Assembly: GCF_018139625.1 (NCBI RefSeq)
Contig: NZ_JAGSOH010000042.1
Span: 1-52,364, forward strand
Direction: 5' to 3'
Origin: Actinospica acidithermotolerans
GTDB taxonomy: Bacteria; Actinomycetota; Actinomycetes; Streptomycetales; Catenulisporaceae
DNA length: 52,364 nt
This document shows, piece by piece, positions 17,259-24,482 of the stretch; within the stretch, counting starts at the first letter, position 1, and each line of letters begins with the position of its first letter. Below the pieces are notes generated by a model. That model was not told the DNA's origin and did not search any database. It was given only the letters and a program-made list of their open reading frames with translations. The position numbers and the translations under genes were made by a program.

Positions 17259-18166
17259 CCACGCCGCAGTCCCTCCGCGTCGTCGCGGTCGGGGTATGCG
17301 GGTCCGACACGACGCGGCGGCGTGCTGGCTACGCCGTCGCGTCGCTCGGGCACGAGATCGTCGGACACACCCTCGACGGTACGCGCGCCGCAGTGCGGCC
17401 CCTGAACCCATGCCGCACCTGTCCGATGTGCCGGCGAGGATGGACCGAGCAGTGCCCGGCCGACCGCAGCATCGGGCGGCACGATGACGGCACCGGGGGC
17501 TTTAGCGGCACCGTGAGCGCATACCCCGATCAGATCTACGCCGTCCCCGGCCACGTCTCCACACCCGTGGCTACCCTGGCCGACCCACTCGCGTGCATCC
17601 TGCACGCACTCCACGGCTTGCCCGTGAGCGCCGCGAACGTGCTGGTCATCGGGGACGGCCCGATGGCGGCACTCTCCGCCACCGTCGCCCGGAGCACCGG
17701 TGCGAGGCACGTAACCGTGTCCGTGAAGTCCCGCGACCGCGCCTCCCGGCTCGCCGCCTTCGGCAACAGCGTCGTCACGGCCCGAGATCTGCCCGCGAAC
17801 CACTACGATGTCGTAGTGGAGTCGGCAGGAGGCGTAAGCAGTGAACCGATATTAGTAGCGGCGAGAGCCGTCGCACCCCTGGGCCATGTAGTCGCTCTCG
17901 GTGTGTACGCCCAGCAGACCACCGCCGACATTCCCGTGCGCGCACTCCTGGAAAAGGAGTCGATGCTGCGCGGCAGCAAGGCGTACCGGGCCGGTCCTGA
18001 CCGGGACGATTTCGCCTCGGCGCTGTCCCTGCTGGCTGCCGCGCCAGGCGATTTCGAGCCGATCATCAGTTCCACTCCCCGCTGGTCTCTCGACGATCCC
18101 AGACCGCCCGCGATCGAGCGCGGCAGCGGCTTGAAGACCGTCTACGTCACCGACCGGCGCGACTGA
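17255..18166 (+). CDS. compact zinc-dependent MDR dehydrogenase
   Basis: GTG 17255 overlaps the TrpD-like stop (GTGA); 303 residues, shorter than the usual ~340. The catalytic zinc ligands appear as VGVCGSD and LGHEIVG. The structural zinc lobe is PCRTCPMCRRGWTEQC, four cysteines about residues 50-65. The NAD(P) Rossmann motif is VLVIGDGPMAALSA (about 129-142), with the second G of GXGXXG altered. The N-terminus lacks the first strands typical of the GroES-like domain, which could mean a specialised, compact enzyme. Codon 200 (17852-17854) is TTA, in a run of codons rare in this window. It would oxidise or reduce an alcohol/carbonyl of the pathway intermediate. Confidence 0.83.
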   Translation: MTTPQSLRVVAVGVCGSDTTRRRAGYAVASLGHEIVGHTLDGTRAAVRPLNPCRTCPMCRRGWTEQCPADRSIGRHDDGTGGFSGTVSAYPDQIYAVPGHVSTPVATLADPLACILHALHGLPVSAANVLVIGDGPMAALSATVARSTGARHVTVSVKSRDRASRLAAFGNSVVTARDLPANHYDVVVESAGGVSSEPILVAARAVAPLGHVVALGVYAQQTTADIPVRALLEKESMLRGSKAYRAGPDRDDFASALSLLAAAPGDFEPIISSTPRWSLDDPRPPAIERGSGLKTVYVTDRRD

Positions 18167-18194
18167 CGACCTCCACAGCTGAAAAGGAGCACCC

Positions 18195-19622
18195 ATGCTT
18201 AACGCCAGCACGCGGCTCGGCGCGTCTTCCGAGGCGCTCATGAAGATCCTTCGCACCGCGCCCGACCTGCGCACCGGCCCGGACCTGCGCGCGATCCTCG
18301 AAATCCTGGCCGAGCGGCGAGCGATGGACCTCTCGGACCTCACACCGGCCGAGCAGGCCGAGCTGATCGCCGCGCGCACCGCCCAACTGCTTCCCTCCGT
18401 TCCGCAGCTGGCCGAAGCCCTCCAGGCCGCAGGCGACGAGGGACGCCAGCTGATCGTCAAGTTCGGCATCGACCCGACGGCCGCCGATGTACACGTGGGC
18501 CACGCCGTACCGATGATCATCGCGAGCCGGTTCCAGCGCATGGGACACCGTGTCGTGTTCATCATCGGCGACATCACGGCGAAGATCGGAGACCCGACCG
18601 GGCGCACTGCCGACCGACCGCCGCTTACTGACGAGGACATTCAGCACAACCTCGCGACCTACCGGCAGCAGGTCACCCCCTTCTTCGACTTCGAGCGGGC
18701 CGACTTCCGCTTCAACAGCGAATGGCTCGCGCCGATCACCCTGCCGCAGTTCATCGGCGTGCTGGAGAAGCTGCCGCTGTCGGTGTCCCTCCAGCGAGAA
18801 GACTTCCGCACCCGCCTGGCCGAAGGCAGCGGGTTGTCCATGGCAGAGCTCGTCTACTCCGTCGTCATGGCCCTGGACTCGGTGGAGATCACCGCAGACA
18901 TCGAACTCGGCGGCCTCGACCAGTTGCTGAACATGCAGATGTGCCGCCGCGTGATGGAGAACAGCGGCCAGAAGGCCGAGATCATCATCGCCACCGGCCT
19001 CATCGAGGGGACCGACGGCACCGGCGCGAAGATGAGCAAGAGCAAGGGCAACTACGTCGGTCTGGCCTTCGAGCCCAAGGACGTGTTCGGCAAGCTCATG
19101 TCCGCCGCCGACCGCCTGCTGCCCGACTACCTGCGCACGCTGACTGAACTGCTTGACCCCGAGATCGAGCTATTGCTAGAGCTGATGGCCAGCCGCGAGC
19201 TGCACCCGATGGGCGTCAAGACCCTCCTGGCCGCCGAGATGACCAGCACCATCCACGGCCTCGACGCCGCCGAAGAAGCCCGAGCAGGCTTCACTGCCCA
19301 ATTCTCCCAGAAGCGCTACTCTGACACCCCGGACGTGCCCCAGATCGACGTCAGCGAGCACGGCACCTCGACCGTCGGCGAGTTGTTCGTCAAGGTCGCT
19401 GGCCTCGTGCCGAGCCAGAACCAGCTGCGGCGCACTGCCAGCGGGGGCGGGCTGCGTCTAGTGAGCGAGACGCCGGACGGCGGGCAGGAAACCGTCACGT
19501 TGACCGAGGCGGACGCGAACACGGCCGCGGCCGAGGTCTTCGCCGCCAACTCCTCGGTCGTCGAGCGCGATGGCGCTCGAAACTTCCTGCGCTGCGGCCG
19601 GGCCCTGATCGAGCTTCGCTAG
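18195..19622 (+). CDS. tyrS: tyrosyl-tRNA synthetase
   Basis: 475 residues from ATG 18195 with an AAAAGGAG site. An N-terminal extension of about 45 residues precedes the class I core: KFGIDPTAADVHVGH (HIGH motif 100-103), FIIGDITAKIGDPTGR, tyrosine-pocket region ADIELGGLDQ (235-243) and KMSKS (279-283). The C-terminal S4-like RNA-binding domain is present (about 400-475). This is a bacterial TyrRS of the longer TyrZ-like type. Its position inside an accessory operon suggests a second copy, either a supplier of Tyr-tRNA to the pathway or a resistant version protecting the host from a tyrosine-like product. Confidence 0.9.
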   Translation: MLNASTRLGASSEALMKILRTAPDLRTGPDLRAILEILAERRAMDLSDLTPAEQAELIAARTAQLLPSVPQLAEALQAAGDEGRQLIVKFGIDPTAADVHVGHAVPMIIASRFQRMGHRVVFIIGDITAKIGDPTGRTADRPPLTDEDIQHNLATYRQQVTPFFDFERADFRFNSEWLAPITLPQFIGVLEKLPLSVSLQREDFRTRLAEGSGLSMAELVYSVVMALDSVEITADIELGGLDQLLNMQMCRRVMENSGQKAEIIIATGLIEGTDGTGAKMSKSKGNYVGLAFEPKDVFGKLMSAADRLLPDYLRTLTELLDPEIELLLELMASRELHPMGVKTLLAAEMTSTIHGLDAAEEARAGFTAQFSQKRYSDTPDVPQIDVSEHGTSTVGELFVKVAGLVPSQNQLRRTASGGGLRLVSETPDGGQETVTLTEADANTAAAEVFAANSSVVERDGARNFLRCGRALIELR

Positions 19623-19651
19623 AGAACTCCCAGGCACAAGGAAGGCGTCGC

Positions 19652-20386
19652 ATGCCCCCCACCATCAGCTACGCGGTCTCCGACGAGGTCTTCGAGCGCT
19701 TCCCGGGCTACCGGCGTGGCGTCGTGATCGCGCGCGGTCTGCGCAACGGGCCGGCCGCCCCCGAACTCCTCGCTGAGCTTCGCGCCGAGGAGGAGCGACT
19801 GCACAAGGAACTCGACGCGGCCACGATCGCTCAGCACCCGCGGATCGAACCGTGGCGCGACGCCTTCCGCGCCTTCGGCTCCAAGCCCTCCGACTTCCGG
19901 CCCTCGGTTGAGGCGCTGGCCCGGCGGGCAGCCCGAGGCGATCAGCTGCCTTCCGTCAGCTCGCTGGTGGATCTCGGCACGCTCGCCTGTCTGCACAATC
20001 TCATGCCCATCGGCGCCCACTCGCTCGACGAGGTCACCGGGGATATCGAGCTCCGTATCGCTTCCGGCCGAGAGCACTTCACTGCCTTCGGCTCCACCGA
20101 ATCGGAGACCCCGAGGCCCGGCGAGGTCATCCTCGCCGAAGGCGACACCGTGCTCACCCGCCGGTGGGCATGGCGGCAGGCCAACCACACGCTGGTCGTG
20201 GACGCCACACGAGTCGCTGTCATAAACGTCGACGCCTTGAGCGCCGTCCCTGACGACGATCTCGCGGGCGCCATGGCCCAGGTGCTCGACTTGCTGCGCC
20301 GATTCTGCGGCGGCACCGCCGAATCCACAGTGCTCACCTCCTCAGATCCGTCAGTGCGCATCGACCTATCGCGTGCTCACGAGTGA
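19652..20386 (+). CDS. B3/4-domain protein (PheRS beta editing-type domain)
   Basis: 244 residues, 29 bases after TyrRS, with AAGGAAGG before ATG 19652. It shows the stand-alone B3/4 pattern: PWRDAFRAFGSKPSDFRPSVEALARR (about 70-95), PSVSSLVDLGTLACLHNLMPIGAHSLD, and a late GEVILAEGDTVLTRRWAWRQA block. In PheRS beta this domain removes wrongly attached tyrosine from tRNA-Phe. Free-standing copies are widespread, mostly with unproven function. The pairing with a TyrRS suggests trans-editing of an aminoacyl-tRNA or hydrolysis of an aminoacyl ester in the pathway. Confidence 0.87.
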   Translation: MPPTISYAVSDEVFERFPGYRRGVVIARGLRNGPAAPELLAELRAEEERLHKELDAATIAQHPRIEPWRDAFRAFGSKPSDFRPSVEALARRAARGDQLPSVSSLVDLGTLACLHNLMPIGAHSLDEVTGDIELRIASGREHFTAFGSTESETPRPGEVILAEGDTVLTRRWAWRQANHTLVVDATRVAVINVDALSAVPDDDLAGAMAQVLDLLRRFCGGTAESTVLTSSDPSVRIDLSRAHE

Positions 20387-20487
20387 CCGCCGGATCATCG
20401 ACGGCTGCCTGTGTGAAAGGGTTCGACTATACACGGAGCGCGCCGATAGGATTACCCCAGTCAACCAGCCTAGCCACGGGGGGGCCT

Positions 20488-21543
20488 TTGATCGCGAGGC
20501 AATCCGTCGATCCGGCCTGGTGGGACCACGAGCAGGTCAACGGTGTCGGCATGCGGCAGATCCTGGCTGATCGCGATATCGGCACTGTGTTCAAGTTTCT
20601 GCACAATCGTGGTTGGAGCTGGGCGGCGATAGCTCAGGCAACTGATATTGGCGAGCAGCGCATCCGCGAGATCGCCAATGGCAGGCGGCGGATCGAGAAC
20701 TACGACGTGTACGTGCGTATCGCCAGCGGCCTCCAGATTCCCCGCGACTACCTGGGCGTCGGCCTCAGACCGCTCACTCAGCCAGCATCTGCCGCCTTCG
20801 CGCCCGCCGTCGTTCCACAAACGCAGGCCGCGGAGTTCACCGCATCCTTGCGCGGCGCTTTCGGACTCGCCGAGAAGCCTGGCGCTGAGGACGACGCGCA
20901 GCCAGAGAGTGAGCTGTTCGAGTCACAGATCATGCAGGCTTGGCTCGACCGACGCGCAGTCGGCCACCGGGGCACCAATCTCGTCCTGGTCGCGGGATTC
21001 GCCGGTTCGGGCAAGACCGAATTCGCCCGGTTCCTGAGCGCGATCACCAGTTGGGCCCTGCTGGACAAGGACGTACTGACCCGCCCGCTCGTCGAGAGCA
21101 TGCTGACCTCGATGGGGGGCGACCCCAACGACCGCCACACCGAGCTCTACCGGACCGAAGTCCGACCGGTTGAGTACCGATGCCTGATCAATGCCACGTT
21201 CGCGAACATCGACAACGGCGTATCCACAGTGGTAACCGCTCCCTTCCTTGCCGAAGTCGCGGACATCCACTGGCTGCGCTGGCTCCTTCACCGATGCGCC
21301 GAGTCGGACGTACATCTCGAAGTCGTCTGGGTCGGCGCCGACACCGACACCATGCACACGTACATCCACAGGCGGGACGCCGCACGCGACAGCTGGAAAC
21401 TCAACCGCTGGGACGAATACCTCGGTTCCATCGACCTGGCGCTGCGCCCTCAGATACCGCACTTCTACGTCGACAACTCGCTCAACGCTGCCGTCAAGCT
21501 CGCCGACGAAGCGTGCGCAGTGTCCGAACGGATCGGCCGATGA
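20488..21543 (+). CDS. HTH-P-loop kinase fusion
   Basis: I favour TTG 20488 because a GGGGGGG ribosome site stands just upstream and the product then starts like related HTH proteins. GTG 20383, overlapping the B3/4 stop, is the alternative. Residues 1-90 form an XRE-type DNA-binding domain (RDIGTVFKFLHNRGWSWAAI, GEQRIREIANGRRRI). After a linker, a P-loop kinase domain begins with GFAGSGKTE (170-178) and continues with an AAA_33/zeta-toxin-like layout. The combination suggests either a regulator sensing ATP and a metabolite or a DNA-tethered small-molecule kinase. It is coupled to the next gene by ATGA. Confidence 0.78.
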   Translation: MIARQSVDPAWWDHEQVNGVGMRQILADRDIGTVFKFLHNRGWSWAAIAQATDIGEQRIREIANGRRRIENYDVYVRIASGLQIPRDYLGVGLRPLTQPASAAFAPAVVPQTQAAEFTASLRGAFGLAEKPGAEDDAQPESELFESQIMQAWLDRRAVGHRGTNLVLVAGFAGSGKTEFARFLSAITSWALLDKDVLTRPLVESMLTSMGGDPNDRHTELYRTEVRPVEYRCLINATFANIDNGVSTVVTAPFLAEVADIHWLRWLLHRCAESDVHLEVVWVGADTDTMHTYIHRRDAARDSWKLNRWDEYLGSIDLALRPQIPHFYVDNSLNAAVKLADEACAVSERIGR

Positions 21544-22118
21544 ATACGGGCATCATCCTCTACGGGCCCCCTGCATCGGGCAAGGACACCGTCGCCCAAG
21601 CGCTCCATCAGCTCAGCTCCAGCTACATGCAGTTCCAACGCCTGAAGGTCGGACCTGGCCGGACCACCGGATACAGGATGGCCACACCAGCGCAGCTCGA
21701 CGCTCTACGGGCCTCTGACCAGGTCCTCTATGAGAACGAGCGCTACGAGGCCACCTACGTGGTCGACCGATCCCACCTCACCGGCCTACTATCGGCTGGC
21801 ACCATCCCCGTCATCCACCTCGGACAGATCGCCGGCATCCATGCAGTAAGGCGCTACCCGATTCGGTGGATCACCGTACTTCTCTGGTGCTCCAGGCCCA
21901 CCACTGCCGACCGTCTTCGGAACCGCGGCGCCAGCGACCTCGATGTCCGCCTCGGTGTTTGGGACGAGACGCTTGCCGACCTCGGACAAGCCTCGGACAC
22001 CGACTTCTCCCACCGCATCGACACCGAGCTCATCCGCCCGGACGAAGCCGCGACCGTCATCAACGCACTCGTCGCCGCGGCGCCGGATCAGACTCAACCT
22101 CAGAGGAGTCCGCTGTGA
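21540..22118 (+). CDS. guanylate-kinase-like P-loop kinase
   Basis: 192 residues from ATG 21540, overlapping the previous stop. The Walker A motif is GPPASGKDT (9-17). The following RLKVGPGRTTGYRMA segment and the YENERYEATYVVDR block echo the GMP-binding part of guanylate kinases (where TTRxxR and ExxxxxGxxYG occur). A lid region RPTTADRLRNRGASD contains arginines. It probably phosphorylates a nucleotide or small molecule; the acceptor is not deducible. Its stop overlaps the start of the DapA-like gene. Confidence 0.75.
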   Translation: MNTGIILYGPPASGKDTVAQALHQLSSSYMQFQRLKVGPGRTTGYRMATPAQLDALRASDQVLYENERYEATYVVDRSHLTGLLSAGTIPVIHLGQIAGIHAVRRYPIRWITVLLWCSRPTTADRLRNRGASDLDVRLGVWDETLADLGQASDTDFSHRIDTELIRPDEAATVINALVAAAPDQTQPQRSPL

Positions 22119-22858
22119 CGGCCGCCGAATTCGCCATCGTCGTTCCCGCGCTGCACCTTTCGACAGCGAGCGGCGACGTCGACCTCCAGCTGACGCGCCG
22201 CTACGCCGAGAGGGCGGCATCCACATGGGTAGACCGGTTCATCGTCTCTGGCTCGACGACACGCGGTGACCGTCTTACCTGCGAACAGCGGGCCGATCTG
22301 CTCGACCTGTGGCTCGAAGTCACCACCCCGGATCGGCTCCTAGCGTGCAGCTGGGTACCCGAAGACCTCGAAGCCGCAGCAGCGCGGCACATCGCGCCGA
22401 TGGGCGTCATGCGCGGCCTCGACGATCCGGCCGCCGCGCTCGAATACCTCCAGAATCTGCCGGACGGAGCGTTCGTCTACTCCCACCCCATGTACGGTAA
22501 GGCCGTTTTCGACTCCACCCTCGCCGCCACTGCGCGCGACGCTGACGCTCTGCCGCGCGGCGGCAAGCTAGCCAAGATCGCCCCCGATGAGATCGCGTAT
22601 GTTCGCCGAGAGGCGGGTAGAGCATTCGACCTCTGGGACGGTTCCTCCAGAAGGATTGAGGCATCAGTGCGCTCGGGCGCTTCCGGCGTTGTGGCAACCC
22701 CGCTCTGCGCGTTCGACACCGAACTCCCGGATCGGCAGAGCGACGCACTCCAACGATTCGTCGACCCCATCCAAGACTCCCTGGACCAGCTCCCCGACCG
22801 CGCAGCCAGAAGCCACGAGCTTCTAACCCGAGCATGCGCCGCGCTATCCATCACTTAG
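22115..22858 (+). CDS. DapA-family (dihydrodipicolinate synthase-like) aldolase
   Basis: GTG 22115 follows GAGGAG and overlaps the kinase stop; 247 residues against about 290 for the family. The pattern is that of a class I TIM-barrel aldolase: FIVSGSTTRGDRLT in place of the GTTGE loop, a YSHPMYG segment with Y122 in the catalytic-tyrosine position, and GGKLAKI with K151 as the likely Schiff-base lysine. The C-terminal helices are shortened. It would form or cleave a C-C bond using an alpha-keto acid such as pyruvate. Last gene of the rightward series, so it belongs to the same pathway. Confidence 0.78.
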   Translation: MTAAEFAIVVPALHLSTASGDVDLQLTRRYAERAASTWVDRFIVSGSTTRGDRLTCEQRADLLDLWLEVTTPDRLLACSWVPEDLEAAAARHIAPMGVMRGLDDPAAALEYLQNLPDGAFVYSHPMYGKAVFDSTLAATARDADALPRGGKLAKIAPDEIAYVRREAGRAFDLWDGSSRRIEASVRSGASGVVATPLCAFDTELPDRQSDALQRFVDPIQDSLDQLPDRAARSHELLTRACAALSIT

Positions 22859-23369
22859 CACGGCACTTCGCTCGATCGCGTTCACAACACAGAGTAAGCC
22901 GAGGCTGCCGCGGTCCAGGAGCCGAACAGATCGTCGCCCAACTCGCCGCACGGCTCGTGGTCACCGGGGGGATTGCGGCCAGTACCGCGCTCGCCGGAGC
23001 CGGGAGCGCCAACTCGGCCACCGGAACCAGGGCTGGAAGAGCGTGATCAACACCCTCAAGCTGTACTACGAGGACCGGATCACCATCAACAACTAATTGC
23101 TATTCCACCGGCTCCACCCACAACGTCCTACACAGTCCCGGGCCGCGGGAAGGATGCCGCCGTCCCGGTGGCAGGCGGGCGACCGTGGTGCACGAGCGGA
23201 TCAGACTATTAAGTCATGCAGTTTCTGCGGTTCTGCTTTCAGGCTTGATTGCACTGAGTCAGCGAGGGCAAGGCGAAGACCGGTCAGTCCCTGGCCGGCA
23301 GCCGACACGTCGATCCCGCTGTGCCCACGCCCCTGCTGCGTCGGCGGATCGTCCGATCGCCTGGGCCGG
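22859..23369. other. region of unrecognised remnants
   Basis: About 510 bases without an intact gene. A rightward open stretch ending near 23095 reads GWKSVINTLKLYYEDRITINN before a stop and looks like the C-terminal tail of a lost gene; I cannot name the family. The remaining frames are low-complexity. The stretch marks the right edge of the biosynthetic-type cluster and may contain a recombination junction. Confidence 0.4.
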
Positions 23370-23603
23370 GGCCTGGTCCAGCGCTGCAGTATGGTCGCCG
23401 CACAGCAGGACTTCGAGTTCAACGGCCGTAATTTCCAGTGCACGCGCCAGACTGACGCGTAGCCAGGGCTGGGGTTCGCCAGTGCCGGCATCCCAACGGC
23501 CGACCGACCGGACGTCCACACGCAGGCGGTCCGCGAGATCCTGCTGGGAAAGGCCAACGGCACGCCGCCGCCGCGTGAGCCCGGTCCTTCGCGCCTTGAC
23601 CAT
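23370..23603 (-). pseudogene. N-terminal fragment of an XRE-family regulator
   Basis: From GTG or ATG near 23603 the product starts with a clear HTH: RRRRAVGLSQQDLADRLRVDV, then RSVGRWDAGTGEPQPWLR and LARALEITAVELEVLL (to about residue 66). Full-length members continue with about 300 residues of helical repeats. Here the sequence drifts to arginine-rich non-homologous residues and stops at 23259. The domain matches the beginning of the intact regulator at 40366-41607. The missing C-terminal type of sequence is found on the same strand at 9689-10600. Confidence 0.65.
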
Positions 23604-23841
23604 CCTCCGACCTCGCTAGACCTTCCCTCGCATCACCCTGTCGACGTGGGACCAGTGCCCCACGCTTCAGGTTACTGCCCGCTTCTGCGCCATCACCGCA
23701 CAGCCGCCACGCCGCGGCTTCAAGCGGTAGTGAAAGAACCCTGATGTGCGGCGGCGGGAGTCCAGCGAAGGAGCGAAATCTCTCCAGAGGCGAGGCGCGG
23801 CCACAGCTGGGTCGGGCCAAGGCCAGCCCTGTGTGGCCGGC

Positions 23842-24450
23842 TCACCCAAGTTGACTCGCCATGCGAGCCAGTGCAATCTCGATCTCGTCCCACGGGTAGC
23901 GGGGCTGCCCCACGCTCCCATCCGGACCGGGAATTCGAGTGGAGGGATGCCCGAACCCTGCCGTGAACTCGACGCCCGCCATACGCAGCCGCTTCAGGCT
24001 CTCCTCGGCCGCGGGGTGCTTTGCGAGCTGCGCGTTCACCCATGGCACCGCGGCGATCTGTACGCCGAGCCCGATCGCCTCGTTGAGCAGCCCCATCGCC
24101 AGTGTGTCGCTGTTGCCCTGTGCCCACTTGTTGAGTGAGTTGAAGGTGAGCGGTGAGACGAGGAACGCGTCCGGAAGTGGGAGCACGTCCGGGTCCTGGG
24201 GCCGCTTGTAGTAAGAGCGGACCGGGAGCCCGGTCGCCTTCTCGACCGCGGGCACATCCGCGATGAAGCGCAGCGCCATCGGTGTTGGCACGACTGCCAC
24301 CGTGAATCCGGCCGCTTGCCCGAGCTCGACCGCGCGCAGCACATCCCCGGCGGGACGCGCACCGCACGCCACCACGTACAGACACGGACTCTCCACCACA
24401 AGTTCCTCCTCGAGAACGCTTCGCTTCCGGCCCGGGCGTGTCATCATCAC
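23842..24450 (-). CDS. flavoprotein (HFCD/Dfp-like)
   Basis: A 202-residue protein. CLYVVACGARPAGDVLRAVELGQAAGFTV (about 23-51) and the central block DAFLVSPLTFNSLNKWAQGNSDTLAMGLLNEAIGLGVQIAAVPWVN (94-139) are typical of the flavoprotein family of homo-oligomeric flavin-containing Cys decarboxylases, in its actinomycete non-decarboxylase-like branch. FMN binding is likely. Substrate and reaction are unknown. It is divergent from an XRE regulator only 29 bases away, an arrangement seen repeatedly in actinomycetes, so the regulator probably controls it or uses it as partner. Confidence 0.82.
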   Translation of the reverse strand: MMMTRPGRKRSVLEEELVVESPCLYVVACGARPAGDVLRAVELGQAAGFTVAVVPTPMALRFIADVPAVEKATGLPVRSYYKRPQDPDVLPLPDAFLVSPLTFNSLNKWAQGNSDTLAMGLLNEAIGLGVQIAAVPWVNAQLAKHPAAEESLKRLRMAGVEFTAGFGHPSTRIPGPDGSVGQPRYPWDEIEIALARMASQLG

Positions 24451-24482
24451 CCTAGACGCCCCCTGCGAGTGAGAGTCCAGTG

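Noticed and set aside
22960-23095. C-terminal-looking peptide ending INTLKLYYEDRITINN
   Set aside because: It looks like real coding sequence, but I could not assign a family, and there is no start. Kept only as part of the remnant region.
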